Counted from the stretch's first letter, positions 36,204-47,703 are shown. The stretch is 64,000 nt of DNA from Actinomycetes bacterium (GCA_021785695.1 JAJYEQ010000003.1:58790-122789); one strand, 5' to 3'. A program made the numbers and translations. Notes: generated by a model from the letters alone, not told the origin.

Positions 36204-37910
36204 TCAGCGGCGGGGTCGGCGCGTGCGCGGGGGCTGGAGGCGCGGGTAGGCGTCCCGAGACGCCAGGCGCTGGTGGGCCCGGTGCCGGCGGCGCACCCGG
36301 CTGCGGGCCACCAGGGCGAGGGCGGCCGCGAGGACCAGCAGCACGATCAGCGCACCGCCCAGGAACGGGCGCGCCCGGCGAGCGAGAGACGGGCCGGCGG
36401 TCGTCGTGGTCACCGGCGTCGTCGTGGTGGTGGTCGTGGTGGGCGGGACGCTGGCCGCCAGGACCGCGGCGGCCCGGTGCGCCGCGGCACATCCGGGCGT
36501 CGGGATCGCGCTGGTCAGGGCGGGGGTGTGCGGCGCGGCGGCCGTGCCCAGCCAGGACGTCGGGATGGCGTTGGCCAGCGCGGTCTGACCGGCCACGTTG
36601 GGGTGCAGGTGGTCCTGGTTGAAGTACGCGGGGTAGGGCAGGGTCGGCTGGCAGGCGCCGTCGTAGACGTCACCCATGACGCTGGCCGCGTCGATCACGT
36701 GCGTGAAGCCCGAGTGCCCCGAGAGCAGCCAGGCGTTGACGGCATTGAGGACGGCCTGCTCGCTCGGACCCCAGTACTCGGCGATGACGTCGTCGCGCTG
36801 GTTGGCCGTCGAGGTGGCGCGGGGCAGCAGGGTCACGGCGTCGATGGGGATCCCGTGGGCCCGGGCCTGCGCGATGAGGGAGCGGTAGCCGGCTTCCAGC
36901 GAGGCGGCCGTGCCGTAGGGCGGGATGGGATGGCCGGTGAGCCCGCCCGCGCCGAACCAGATGTCGTTGATGCCCAGCAGCACCACGATGGAGCGAACGC
37001 CGGGCCAGCTCAGGGCATCGGTGGCGAAGCGGGTCACGCCGGGCCAGCCCCCCGAGTTGGCCGCGAAGGTGGTCCCGGCCGGGAACACGGTGAGCGTGTT
37101 GCCCGAGATGCCCTCGTTCACGACGGCCAGCTGGTCGCGCGCCGGGAGCGCGTCGAGCCGCTGCTGGAGCGCGGTGACCCAGCTGTAGCCCTGGTTCTCG
37201 TAGCCGTAGCCGTCAGTGATGGAGTCGCCGAAGGCGACCACCGTCCCGCGTGCGGGCGTGCCCGCAACCGTGATGCCCGACAGGAAGCGCAGGAACGGAC
37301 CGGTCAGCGACACGTTGAAGGGCAGGGCGGAGGTCACCGAGGTCTGGTCGCCCACGCCGTTAGCCGTCGCCCAGGTGTCGGTATGGCCGACGCAGCAGTA
37401 GTGGACGCTCACCGTGGCCCAGCCGGCGACGGCGATCGAGACGGCCAGCGTCTCGCCGCTGTGCACGGCCAGCGAGACGGGATCGCTGGTGACGCGGCCG
37501 TGAGCCGGGATCGTCACCGAGCGACGCCCGGCGAAGGTCACGGGGTGCAGCGTGCCCGCGACCAGGCTCGGTCCCGAGAGGTCCTCGGCCACGGTCACCG
37601 CCGCGAACGTGGTGGGCGTGGAGCTCCACAGGTTGGAGAAGGTCAGGGCCAGCCGCGTTCCGGCGACGGGGACCGTGGCGATGTCGCGGATGGTGGAGTT
37701 GTAGGTGCCACCGAGGGCCAAATCGGTCGGCGAGGTCCACGCGGTCACCCAGCCCGACGCGGCACCGCCCGCCCGGCCGCCCGGGGCGAACGGTGCCAGG
37801 ACCAGGGCGAGGGCGGCCGCCAGCGCGGCCAGCGCCCCGGGACGGCGGACGCGCCACGCGAGAGGGCGCCCGCTCCTCACTCGGAGGCGACGGCGTCGGA
37901 GGGCAGACAC
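36204..37910 (-). CDS. Surface-anchored SGNH/GDSL hydrolase
   Basis: 568 residues. Signal peptide (RRPGALAALAAALALVLAPFAPGGRAGG), then a beta-rich N-terminal domain, then the SGNH core: block I GDSITDGYGYENQG (catalytic Ser), block II NEGISGNTL, block III LLGINDIW, block V NQDHLHPNVAG with Asp and His. After it come a poly-Thr linker (PPTTTTTTTTPVTTTTAG), one membrane helix (LGGALIVLLVLAAALALVA) and a basic tail, so the enzyme is held outside the cell by its C-terminus. Likely an esterase acting on glycans or lipids; substrate unknown. Start is GTG 37910. Confidence 0.87.
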   Translation of the reverse strand: MSALRRRRLRVRSGRPLAWRVRRPGALAALAAALALVLAPFAPGGRAGGAASGWVTAWTSPTDLALGGTYNSTIRDIATVPVAGTRLALTFSNLWSSTPTTFAAVTVAEDLSGPSLVAGTLHPVTFAGRRSVTIPAHGRVTSDPVSLAVHSGETLAVSIAVAGWATVSVHYCCVGHTDTWATANGVGDQTSVTSALPFNVSLTGPFLRFLSGITVAGTPARGTVVAFGDSITDGYGYENQGYSWVTALQQRLDALPARDQLAVVNEGISGNTLTVFPAGTTFAANSGGWPGVTRFATDALSWPGVRSIVVLLGINDIWFGAGGLTGHPIPPYGTAASLEAGYRSLIAQARAHGIPIDAVTLLPRATSTANQRDDVIAEYWGPSEQAVLNAVNAWLLSGHSGFTHVIDAASVMGDVYDGACQPTLPYPAYFNQDHLHPNVAGQTALANAIPTSWLGTAAAPHTPALTSAIPTPGCAAAHRAAAVLAASVPPTTTTTTTTPVTTTTAGPSLARRARPFLGGALIVLLVLAAALALVARSRVRRRHRAHQRLASRDAYPRLQPPRTRRPRR

Positions 37911-38027
37911 GGGCGCCAGCGCATATCGGCACCCATCCTAACGGGAGCGTCCAGTGGGACCCGGAGCCCGGGGTGCGGCGCGTCGGCCACCGGCGCGCTA
38001 GAACGTCTTGGACACCGAGGAGGACGC

Positions 38028-38447
38028 ATGGCCACGACACGCACTGCCGACGCGCACTGGGAGGGGACGCTGCTCGAGGGGCACGGGACGGTGTCGCTGG
38101 TCTCCAGCGGCACGGGAGCCTTCGACGTGACGTGGGCCAGCCGTGCCCAGACGCCCGAGGGCCGCACCAGTCCCGAGGAGCTCATCGCCGCGGCGCACGC
38201 GGCGTGCTTCTCCATGGCGCTGTCGAGCGCCCTGGCCAAGGGGGGCACGCCGGCCACTGCCCTGGACACCTCGGTCGAGGTCGACTTCCAGCCGGGCGAG
38301 GGCATCATCGCCATCCGCATCGCGGTGGCCGGCGACGTCCCGGGGCTGTCGGGCGAGGCCTTCGCGGCGGCCGCCACTACGGCCAAGGAGAACTGCCCGG
38401 TGTCCCAGGCGCTGCGGGCTGTCCCGATCACGCTGACCGTGCGCTGA
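38028..38447 (+). CDS. OsmC family peroxiredoxin-like protein
   Basis: 139 residues with both active-site cysteines: AAHAACFSMALSSALAKGG (Cys ~61) and KENCPVSQALRAVPITL (Cys ~125). OsmC/Ohr proteins reduce organic hydroperoxides using these two thiols; the short N-terminus and SSGTGAFDVTWASRAQTPEGRTSPEEL identify the OsmC subgroup. A GAGGAGGA ribosome-binding site precedes the ATG. It stands 41 nt before the metal ATPase gene, which has its own -10-like box. Confidence 0.92.
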   Translation: MATTRTADAHWEGTLLEGHGTVSLVSSGTGAFDVTWASRAQTPEGRTSPEELIAAAHAACFSMALSSALAKGGTPATALDTSVEVDFQPGEGIIAIRIAVAGDVPGLSGEAFAAAATTAKENCPVSQALRAVPITLTVR

Positions 38448-38476
38448 TCGTCTTCGGCGGCGCGGCGCCGCGAACC

Positions 38477-38482
38477 TAGGGT
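38477..38482 (+). promoter_or_regulatory. Candidate -10 box of the P-type ATPase gene
   Basis: TAGGGT, 6 nt before the ATG at 38489; leaderless arrangement. Confidence 0.35.
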
Positions 38483-38488
38483 GGGCTC

Positions 38489-40801
<2,313 letters not shown>

Positions 40802-40820
40802 GCCTGCGGACCGCTCACCC

Positions 40821-40826
40821 TAGAGT
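40821..40826 (+). promoter_or_regulatory. Candidate -10 box of the ABC exporter operon
   Basis: TAGAGT, 6 nt before a TTG (40833) and 9 nt before the ATG (40836). Confidence 0.35.
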
Positions 40827-40835
40827 GGGTCGTTG

Positions 40836-42560
40836 ATGCTGTGGCGTCTGCTGCGTCCCTACCTCAGCCCGCGGTCAGGTCCGATCGTGCTCATCGTGGT
40901 GATGCTCGTCGCCCAGTCCCTGGGCAACCTCTACCTGCCCAACCTCAATGCCGACCTGATCAACCGGGGGATCGTCGAGGGCAACCTCGGGTACATCTGG
41001 GCGACGGGCGCCGAGATGCTCGCCGTGACCCTGGCCATCAGCGCCGTCGCGATCATCGGGGTCTACTGGGCCTCGCGCGTCTCGATGTCGGTGGGCGCCG
41101 ACCTGCGCCGGGACGTGTTCGGGGCCGTGCAGACCTTCTCGCTGCGGGACATGAGCGACTTCGGGACGCCGTCGCTCATCACGCGCAACACCAACGACGT
41201 CCAGCAGATCCAGATGGTCCTGCAGATCTCCCTGACGATGATGGTGGTCGCGCCGATCATGATGGTCGGCGGCATGATCTTCGCCATCCGCGAGGGGGCC
41301 CGGCTCCTGCCGCTGCTGGCGGTGGCGGTGCCGCTCATGGTCGTCTTCCTCGCGATCATGATGTCGCGGGTCGTGCCGCGATTCCGGGTGATGCAGGTCA
41401 AGATCGACCGCATCACCCAGGTGCTGCGCGAGCAGATCACCGGGGTTCGCGTGGTCCGCGCATTCGTGCGCGGACCCGATGAGGCACGCCGCTTCGACGA
41501 GGCCAACGCCGACCTCACCGCCACCACCCTCTCGGTGAACCGCCTCTTCGCGTTGATGATGCCCACGATGATGGCGATCTTGAACCTCACCAGCGTGGCG
41601 GTGATGTGGTTCGGGGGGCGTCTGGCGGCCGAGGGCTCGGTGTCCATCGGCAACCTCACCGCGGTGCTCTCCTACATCCTGCAGATCCTGATCGCGGTGA
41701 TGATGGCCACGATGCTGGCCATCATGGTGCCGCGCGCCATGGCCAGTGCGGAACGCATCGCCCAGGTCCTGGCCGCCACACCGTCCATCGTCGACCCGCC
41801 CACCGCCCGCCGCCCCGCGCACGTCGACGGGGCCGTCGAGCTCGCGGGCGTCCACTTCCGCTATCCGGGCTCGGAGCGGGCCGTGCTCGAGGACGTCACC
41901 GTGCACGTCGCGCCGGGCCAGATCAGCGCGGTGATCGGCGGCACGGGATCGGGCAAGTCCACCCTCCTCAACCTGGTGGCCCGCTTCCTGGACGTCTCGG
42001 CGGGCACCGTGCGCGTCAACGGGCTCGACGTGCGCGAGCAGTCGCGCGAGCAGCTGTGGGCGACGATCGGGCTGGTGCCCCAGGCCGCCTACCTATTCGG
42101 AGGCACCGTGGCGAGCAACCTGCGCCTGGGTGCCGAGGAGGCGGGCGACGAGGACCTGTGGCGGGCGCTGGCCGTGGCCCAGGCGTCGGACTTCGTCTCC
42201 GAGATGGGCGGCCTGAGCTCCCCCATCGACCAGGGAGGCACCAACGTGTCGGGGGGCCAGCGCCAGCGCCTGGCGATCGCGCGGGCCCTGGTGCGCCGCC
42301 CGGCGCTCTACCTGTTCGACGACTGCTTCTCGGCTCTGGACGCCGAGACGGATGCCCGCCTGCGGGCGGCCCTGCCCGCCTACACGGGGTCGGCCAGCGT
42401 GCTGGTGGTGGCCCAGCGGGTCTCGACGATCATGGGGGCCGACCAGATCATCGTCCTGGACGAGGGACGGGTCGCCGGCGTGGGCGCGCACGACGACCTG
42501 ATGTCGGCGTGCGACCCCTACCGGGAGATCGTCCTGTCGCAGCTGGGGCCGGTGGCGTGA
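40836..42560 (+). CDS. ABC exporter half-transporter with degenerate ATP site
   Basis: 574 residues from the ATG at 40836. Six-helix transmembrane domain (LIVVMLVAQSLGNLYLPNLNADLINRGI...), then an ABC ATPase: Walker A GGTGSGKST (~367-375), signature NVSGGQRQRLAIARAL, Walker B YLFDDCFSALD. The catalytic Glu position is Asp (residue 496) and the H-loop His is Gln (VAQRVST, 527). These are the substitutions found in the degenerate subunit of heterodimeric exporters such as TM287/288. It therefore needs its partner, encoded next with a four-base overlap. Substrate unknown; multidrug or lipid export is possible. Confidence 0.92.
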   Translation: MLWRLLRPYLSPRSGPIVLIVVMLVAQSLGNLYLPNLNADLINRGIVEGNLGYIWATGAEMLAVTLAISAVAIIGVYWASRVSMSVGADLRRDVFGAVQTFSLRDMSDFGTPSLITRNTNDVQQIQMVLQISLTMMVVAPIMMVGGMIFAIREGARLLPLLAVAVPLMVVFLAIMMSRVVPRFRVMQVKIDRITQVLREQITGVRVVRAFVRGPDEARRFDEANADLTATTLSVNRLFALMMPTMMAILNLTSVAVMWFGGRLAAEGSVSIGNLTAVLSYILQILIAVMMATMLAIMVPRAMASAERIAQVLAATPSIVDPPTARRPAHVDGAVELAGVHFRYPGSERAVLEDVTVHVAPGQISAVIGGTGSGKSTLLNLVARFLDVSAGTVRVNGLDVREQSREQLWATIGLVPQAAYLFGGTVASNLRLGAEEAGDEDLWRALAVAQASDFVSEMGGLSSPIDQGGTNVSGGQRQRLAIARALVRRPALYLFDDCFSALDAETDARLRAALPAYTGSASVLVVAQRVSTIMGADQIIVLDEGRVAGVGAHDDLMSACDPYREIVLSQLGPVA

Positions 42561-44503
42561 CGATCGGTGGCGGGCCCGGAGGCGCCTGGCGCGGGGGGAT
42601 GCGGCCCGGAGCGGCGCCCGGCGGCTCGGCCACCGACGCCCGGCGGTCGCTGGCCCGGCTGGTGGGCCGACTGCGCCCGGAGCGCCGGCCCCTGCTCGCC
42701 GCGCTCGTCCTGGGCGTGGCCGCGGTGGCCGCCAACGTCAGTGGACCCTGGATCCTGGGGCGGGCGACCAACGTGCTCTTCGACGGCATCATCAGCGCCC
42801 GACTGCCGCTCGGCCTCACGCGCTCCCAGGCGGTCGCCCTGCTGCGCGCCCACGGCCGTGGGCAGATCGCCCAGATGCTCTCGACGATGCCACTGACCCC
42901 CGGGGTCGGCGTAAACCTCCCGCGGCTGGGAAGCACCCTGGCCCTGGCGGCCGTGGCCTACCTGGTGGGCTCGGCGCTCACCTACGGGCAGGGCTACCTG
43001 ATGGCCGGGGTCGCCCAGCGCTCGATGTACCGGCTGCGCCGGGACGTCGAGGAGAAGCTGGCGCGCCTGCCCCTGGCGTACTTCGACACGCACCCGCACG
43101 GTGACGTGCTCAGCCGCGTCACCAACGACATCGACAACCTCACCACGACGCTGCAGCAGGGTCTCAGCCAGCTGCTGACCTCGGTGCTGACCATCGTCGG
43201 CGTGCTGGCGATGATGCTGTGGATCTCGCCCCTGCTGGCCGCGATCGCCGTCGTCACCATCCCGGTGGCCTTCGTCCTGACGATCCTGATCGCCCGGCGC
43301 AGCCAGGTGCACTTCACCACCCAGTGGCGCCGCACCGGCGAGCTCAACGCGATCGTTGAGGAGTCGCACACCGGCCACAGCCTGGTGCAGGTCTTTGGTC
43401 GGCGCTCCGCCACCTCCGCCCAGTTCGACGAGGTCAACGGACGCCTCTACCGCGCGAGCTTCAGGGCGCAGTTCCTGTCGGGCGCGATCCAGCCGACCAT
43501 GCAGTTCGTCTCGAACCTGAACTTCGTGGCGATCGCGGTGATCGGCGGCTACCGCGTGGCCTCGGGTCTGCTGTCCCTAGGCGACGTGACGGCGTTCATC
43601 CAGTACACGCGCCAGTTCACGATGCCGATCACCCAGATCGCCGGGCAGATGAACACCCTGCAGTCGGGCCTGGCCTCGGCCGAACGCGTCTTCGAGTTCC
43701 TCGACGCCAGCGAGGAGGCCGCCGACCTCGCGCCCCGGCCCGCCCGGCCGGGGAGCGGCGCCCTGTCGTTGCGCGCGATCAGCTTCCGCTACGACCCCGA
43801 CGTCGCGCTGATCGAGGACTTGAGCTTGGAGGTCGCGCCGGGCGAGACGGTGGCCATCGTCGGCCCCACGGGTGCGGGCAAGACCACGCTGGTCAACCTG
43901 CTGGTGCGCTTCTACGAGATCGACGGGGGCCACATCCTCCTGGACGGGCACGACTACCGGGAGCTCGGGCGCGACGAGGTGCGCCGGCACTTCGCGATGG
44001 TGCTCCAGGACCCCTGGCTGTTCGCGGGCAGTGTGCGGGAGAACATCGCCTACGGCCGACCGGGCGCGACCGAGGAGGAGATCGTGGCCGCGGCCCAGGC
44101 GGCGCACGTGGACGCCTTCGTGCGCACGATGCCCGACGGCTACGACACGGTGCTCGGCGACGACAGCGCCAACCTGTCGGCGGGACAGCGCCAGCTGCTC
44201 ACGATCGCTCGCGCGTTCCTCACCGACCCCGACGTCCTGATCCTGGACGAGGCGACGAGCAGCGTCGACACCCGCACCGAGGTCCTGATCCAGCGCGCGA
44301 TGGCGGCGCTGCGCGAGGGCCGCACGAGCTTCGTGATCGCTCACCGCCTCTCGACGATTCGCGACGCCCACATCATCGTGGTGATGGAGCACGGGCGCGT
44401 CGTCGAGCAGGGCGACCACAGCAGCCTGCTGGCGGCTGGGGGCGCCTACCACCGCCTGTACGCGGCGCAGTTCGCCGGATCGGCGGCGGAGCCCTCGGTG
44501 TGA
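42557..44503 (+). CDS. ABC exporter half-transporter with catalytic ATP site
   Basis: 648 residues, start GTG overlapping the stop of the first subunit. A Gly/Pro/Arg-rich cytoplasmic N-terminus (~30 residues) precedes six membrane helices. The ATPase is canonical: Walker A GPTGAGKTTLVNLL, ANLSAGQRQLLTIARA, Walker B VLILDEATSSVD with Glu, and H-loop VIAHRLSTI. The signature reads LSAGQ, as in the partners of degenerate subunits. An insertion of ~40 residues after helix one (RLPLGLTRSQAVALLRAHGRGQIAQM) is extracellular and typical of this TM288-like group. Together with the preceding gene it forms a heterodimeric exporter. Confidence 0.93.
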   Translation: MTIGGGPGGAWRGGMRPGAAPGGSATDARRSLARLVGRLRPERRPLLAALVLGVAAVAANVSGPWILGRATNVLFDGIISARLPLGLTRSQAVALLRAHGRGQIAQMLSTMPLTPGVGVNLPRLGSTLALAAVAYLVGSALTYGQGYLMAGVAQRSMYRLRRDVEEKLARLPLAYFDTHPHGDVLSRVTNDIDNLTTTLQQGLSQLLTSVLTIVGVLAMMLWISPLLAAIAVVTIPVAFVLTILIARRSQVHFTTQWRRTGELNAIVEESHTGHSLVQVFGRRSATSAQFDEVNGRLYRASFRAQFLSGAIQPTMQFVSNLNFVAIAVIGGYRVASGLLSLGDVTAFIQYTRQFTMPITQIAGQMNTLQSGLASAERVFEFLDASEEAADLAPRPARPGSGALSLRAISFRYDPDVALIEDLSLEVAPGETVAIVGPTGAGKTTLVNLLVRFYEIDGGHILLDGHDYRELGRDEVRRHFAMVLQDPWLFAGSVRENIAYGRPGATEEEIVAAAQAAHVDAFVRTMPDGYDTVLGDDSANLSAGQRQLLTIARAFLTDPDVLILDEATSSVDTRTEVLIQRAMAALREGRTSFVIAHRLSTIRDAHIIVVMEHGRVVEQGDHSSLLAAGGAYHRLYAAQFAGSAAEPSV

Positions 44504-44533
44504 GGCGGCCGAGTCCGGTGTGCTGGGTCAGCC

Positions 44534-46093
44534 CTAGCGGGCGCGGCGAGCGGCGGGCGAGCGCGGTGTGCGGTGCGCGGATCCGTGCGAGGAGGTCTCG
44601 CGGGTCCGCACGCTGGTGCGCACGTTGTGGGCCTCGCGGCCCTTGGGGCCGCGGACCTCGTCGAAGTGAATCCGCTCGCCCTTGGCCAGCGTGCGAAATC
44701 CCCCGCCGTCGATGCGCGTGTGGTGGATGAAGAGGTCGTCACCGCGCTCGTCGCGGGCGAATCCGTAGCCTCGCGTCTCGTTGAAGTAGGTGACGACGGC
44801 CTCGTTCTGACGGGGCCCGCGGTCCCGCGGCCGGCTTCGCGGCGCGTGGCCGTCACCGGTCGGCGAGGTCCCCGCGAAGGAGACCGGACGCTCGGCGCGC
44901 ACCGGGTGGCCCGATGGCGCCGCCGCGCGTGCCGGCTGGTCGCTGGCACTGGTGTCGGTCGGGGTCAGCGGGCGCTCCTCGGGGTGAGCGGACCCGGGCT
45001 CGGTGAGGCCACGGGGTAGTCCGAGGGCGCGCTGGAGTCGGTGCGCGGCGGCGACGGTCTCGTCGGTGACCAGGGAGATCACGGTGCCGCGCGCTCCCGC
45101 ACGGCCGGTGCGCCCCGAACGGTGGACGTAGTCCTCACTCTGGGTGGGCAGGTCGAAGTGGATGACGGCCGGCAGGGACTCGATGTGGAGCCCCCGGGCG
45201 GCCACGTCGGTCGCGACGAGGGCGTCGATCCGGCCGCCCGACAGGAGGGATATGGCGCGGTCGCGCTGGGCCTGGCTGCGGCCGCCGTGCAGGGCGGCGG
45301 TCGAGACGCCACGGTCGGCGAGCTGCTTGGCGAGCCGGTCGGCCCCGTGCTTGGTGCGCGTGAAGACGATCGCCCGACGGTGGGTGGCCAGGGTGCTGGC
45401 GACGACGGCGACGCGCTCGTCGCGCGGGACGCGCCAGAAGTGGTGGTCCACGTCACTGGGGGCCGACGTGTCGACGACGTCGTGGATGACGGCGTCGCGG
45501 GTGAAGCGCGTCACGAGACGCTGGATCGTCGGATCGAGCGTGGCCGAGAACAGCAGCGTCTGGTGGACCGGAGCGGTCTGGGCGATGATCCGCTGGACGG
45601 CTGGCAAGAAGCCCATGTCGCTCATGCGGTCGGCCTCGTCGACGACGACGATGGACACCTGGTCCAGGTGGAGCGTCTGGCGCTCGAGCAGGTCCTCGAG
45701 ACGTCCGGGACAGGCCACGACGACATCGACGCCGGCGGCCAGGGCCCGGCGGGTCGCGCCGTAGGGCGTGCCCCCGTAGATGCTGATGACCCGGCGGGGA
45801 TCCGAGTGCAGCGCGGCCAGGGTGCGCTGCACCTGGGAGGCCAGCTCGCGCGTGGGGGCCAACACCAGCGCGCGGGGGTGGAGGGGACGAGCCCGCTCCA
45901 GGCGCGCCAGGAGGGCGAGGCCGTAGGCCAGGGTCTTGCCCGAGCCGGTGGCGGCCTGGCCGATAACGTCGCGTCCGGCGAGCGCATCGGGCAGGGCAGC
46001 CTCCTGGATGGGGAAAGCGGCCGCGAGGCCGAGGTCGCCCAGGCGTTCGACCAGGTGGGTGGGCACGCCGAGCTCGGCGAAGGTGGGGGACAC
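44534..46093 (-). CDS. DEAD-box RNA helicase fused to a cold-shock domain
   Basis: 519 residues. Residues 1-365 are a full DEAD-box core: Q-motif FPIQEAALPDALAGRDVIGQAATGSGKT, PTRELASQV, DEAD box VVVDEADRM, FSAT, VATDVAARGLHIE and HRSGRTGRAG. A Pro/Ser/Arg-rich linker (~365-428) leads to a cold-shock domain (~430-495) with RNP1-like GYGFARD (442-448) and RNP2-like LFIHHT (454-459), then a basic tail. The fusion ties RNA unwinding to single-strand RNA binding, suggesting a role in ribosome assembly or mRNA handling at low temperature. GTG start with GAGGAG upstream; about 350 nt of leader space holds nothing else I can identify. Confidence 0.92.
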   Translation of the reverse strand: MSPTFAELGVPTHLVERLGDLGLAAAFPIQEAALPDALAGRDVIGQAATGSGKTLAYGLALLARLERARPLHPRALVLAPTRELASQVQRTLAALHSDPRRVISIYGGTPYGATRRALAAGVDVVVACPGRLEDLLERQTLHLDQVSIVVVDEADRMSDMGFLPAVQRIIAQTAPVHQTLLFSATLDPTIQRLVTRFTRDAVIHDVVDTSAPSDVDHHFWRVPRDERVAVVASTLATHRRAIVFTRTKHGADRLAKQLADRGVSTAALHGGRSQAQRDRAISLLSGGRIDALVATDVAARGLHIESLPAVIHFDLPTQSEDYVHRSGRTGRAGARGTVISLVTDETVAAAHRLQRALGLPRGLTEPGSAHPEERPLTPTDTSASDQPARAAAPSGHPVRAERPVSFAGTSPTGDGHAPRSRPRDRGPRQNEAVVTYFNETRGYGFARDERGDDLFIHHTRIDGGGFRTLAKGERIHFDEVRGPKGREAHNVRTSVRTRETSSHGSAHRTPRSPAARRAR

Positions 46094-46445
46094 AATGCTC
46101 CTCGTTAGTGGTGAACCAACTCGGAAGACATCGGAATCGGCCCCCGCCCGGCAGTGCGCCAGACGGTCTTACCACTCTAGTGCGTGGCGGCGCACCCTCG
46201 ATCGCTCCGACGTCGAGGCCCGACGGGCCACCGCCCGTGCGGCCTCCCGGGGACGCCTGGCGCCGTAGCGGCGATCTCGCCAAATCCACCAGTCGCCGAT
46301 CGTCGCGGGCGCCGGTGCTGCGCGGGCACGCCACCGAGGCGATGGGGACCCACGATTGGGGGCAAAAAGGGACGCGGTCCGCCTCATTGTCACGGCTGTT
46401 TCGGGCGGCGCGCCCGGGCTCCCTCGTCGTGGTGGCGCCGGTGCC

Positions 46446-46532
46446 TGGTGGGCGAGGCGGGACTTGAACCCGCACGTCCTTTCGAACACAGGCACCTGAA
46501 GCCTGCGCGTCTGCCAATTTCGCCACTCGCCC
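46446..46532 (-). tRNA. tRNA-Leu (CAG)
   Basis: 87 nt including an encoded CCA end. Acceptor stem GGGCGAG/CTCGCCC, D-loop GGCGAAATTGGCAGAC, anticodon arm CAGGC-TTCAGGT-GCCTG (anticodon CAG), a long class II variable arm, and T-arm GCGGGTTCAAGTCCCGC. The leucine features (long variable arm, TGGCGAAATTGG D-arm) agree with the anticodon. It is alone, between the helicase gene and the fhaA promoter. The 46094-46445 stretch next to it shows no gene. Confidence 0.95.
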
Positions 46533-46601
46533 GTGGACCCGTCAACCCTAGTCGAACTCAGGGAACGCCCGCGACGCCTACTGACGGGCGATATTCCCCG
46601 G

Positions 46602-46607
46602 TACGAT
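46602..46607 (+). promoter_or_regulatory. Candidate -10 box of the fhaA-pknB operon
   Basis: TACGAT, 8 nt before the fhaA ATG, with CTGACG (46581-46586) as a possible -35 box at 15 nt; no Shine-Dalgarno sequence between. Confidence 0.4.
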
Positions 46608-46615
46608 GAGGACCT

Positions 46616-47263
46616 ATGGTTTTGCGGGCTGTGGAGAACCGCCTGGAGCGGCTCTTCGAACGGACGTTCTCCCGTTCGTTCTCGAGTGGTCTCCAACCCG
46701 TCGAGATCGCGACCCGCATCGTGCGCGAGATCGACTTGACCCGGCAGCTCTCGGCCGAGGGGCCCCTCTCGCCCAACGACATCAAGGTCTGGCTCGGACC
46801 CCGCGACGCGGCTCGCTTCGATGGCTTTCAGGCCGCCCTGGTGCGCGAGCTCGAAGAGACCGTGCGCCAGCACGCGCTGGCCGAGGGCTACAACTTCGTT
46901 GGCCCGGTGGCGGTCCACGTCTTCGTCGACGACGACGTGCGCGTCGGGGCCGTCGCCGTCGAGACGGCGTTCGTGGGCGGCGAGCGGGAGCCGCGCCTGC
47001 TGCTCGACGACGGGCGCTCCTTCGTCATCGCCGAGAAACCGCTGATCGTGGGCCGCAGTCCCGTGGTCCCGGTGGTCATCAACGACGCGAACGTCTCGCG
47101 CCAGCACGCCGAGTTCTGGCGCACCACCGATGGCGTTGCGGTGCGCGATCTGCACTCCACCAACGGCACGTTCGTCAACGGTCACCGAGTGAGCGCGGTG
47201 TCGCTGTCGCCGCGCGACGATGTGACGATCGGACCGATCCACCTGCGGATCGAGCTCGTTTGA
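46616..47263 (+). CDS. fhaA: FhaA-type protein (DUF3662 plus FHA domain)
   Basis: 215 residues. Residues 1-120 are the DUF3662 domain (LRAVENRLERLFERTFSRSFSSGLQPVEIATRIVREID...LSPNDIKVWLGPRDAARF). Residues ~135-212 are an FHA domain (IVGRSPVVPVVINDANVSRQHAEFWRTTDGVAVRDLHSTNGTFVNG) that binds phosphothreonine. FhaA works with PknB in regulating wall synthesis in mycobacteria. Mycobacterial FhaA has a ~300-residue disordered linker; here the domains nearly touch. First gene of the fhaA-fhaB-pstP-pbpA-pknB run. Confidence 0.92.
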   Translation: MVLRAVENRLERLFERTFSRSFSSGLQPVEIATRIVREIDLTRQLSAEGPLSPNDIKVWLGPRDAARFDGFQAALVRELEETVRQHALAEGYNFVGPVAVHVFVDDDVRVGAVAVETAFVGGEREPRLLLDDGRSFVIAEKPLIVGRSPVVPVVINDANVSRQHAEFWRTTDGVAVRDLHSTNGTFVNGHRVSAVSLSPRDDVTIGPIHLRIELV

Positions 47264-47703
47264 CGCTCGCGTCCACCAACTACGCGGCGGTGATCCGACC
47301 GCTCCAGTTGCTGGTCATGGTCATCGTCCTGCTGTTCTTCTTGCGCGTGCTGCGCGTGGCGGCGGTGCAGGCTCGACCAGTCGAGGGCCGCGGCGAGCGG
47401 CGCCGCCGGCGCGGGCCGCTGGCCCTGGAGTTCGTCGAGCCCCGGGATCGTGCGGGCGAGCGCGTGGAGGTGGAAGGGGCCGTCGTCGTGGGCCGAGGTT
47501 CGGACTGCGACATCGCCATCGGCGACTCCTACCTGTCGACGCGCCACGCGCGCTTCGCCAGCGCGGAGGGCGCGCTGTCCCTCGAGGACCTCAACTCCAC
47601 CAACGGCACCTTCGTGAACGATCGGCCCGTTCGCGGTCGCGTGGACCTGTCGCGGGGAGACCGGGTCCGCCTCGGCAGCGTGCTGCTCCAGGTGGTGCGG
47701 TGA
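47260..47703 (+). CDS. fhaB: FhaB-type membrane FHA protein
   Basis: 147 residues, TTG start overlapping the fhaA stop (TTGA). One N-terminal helix (LQLLVMVIVLLFFLRVLRVAAV) anchors it, a basic linker (RGERRRRRGPLALEF) follows, then an FHA domain (VVVGRGSDCDIAIGDSYLSTRHARFASAEGALSLEDLNSTNGTFVNDRPV). This matches FhaB (FipA), a PknA/PknB substrate that links kinase signalling to division and oxidative stress in mycobacteria. A later in-frame GTG is possible but would cut the N-terminus. Confidence 0.9.
   Translation: MTLASTNYAAVIRPLQLLVMVIVLLFFLRVLRVAAVQARPVEGRGERRRRRGPLALEFVEPRDRAGERVEVEGAVVVGRGSDCDIAIGDSYLSTRHARFASAEGALSLEDLNSTNGTFVNDRPVRGRVDLSRGDRVRLGSVLLQVVR

Noticed and set aside
36273-38027. 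Long plus-strand frame antisense to the SGNH hydrolase
   Set aside because: Only the final 139 codons (OsmC) are real; the rest is a shadow.
44573-46108. Plus-strand frames opposite the helicase gene
   Set aside because: Shadows of the helicase; no supporting motifs.
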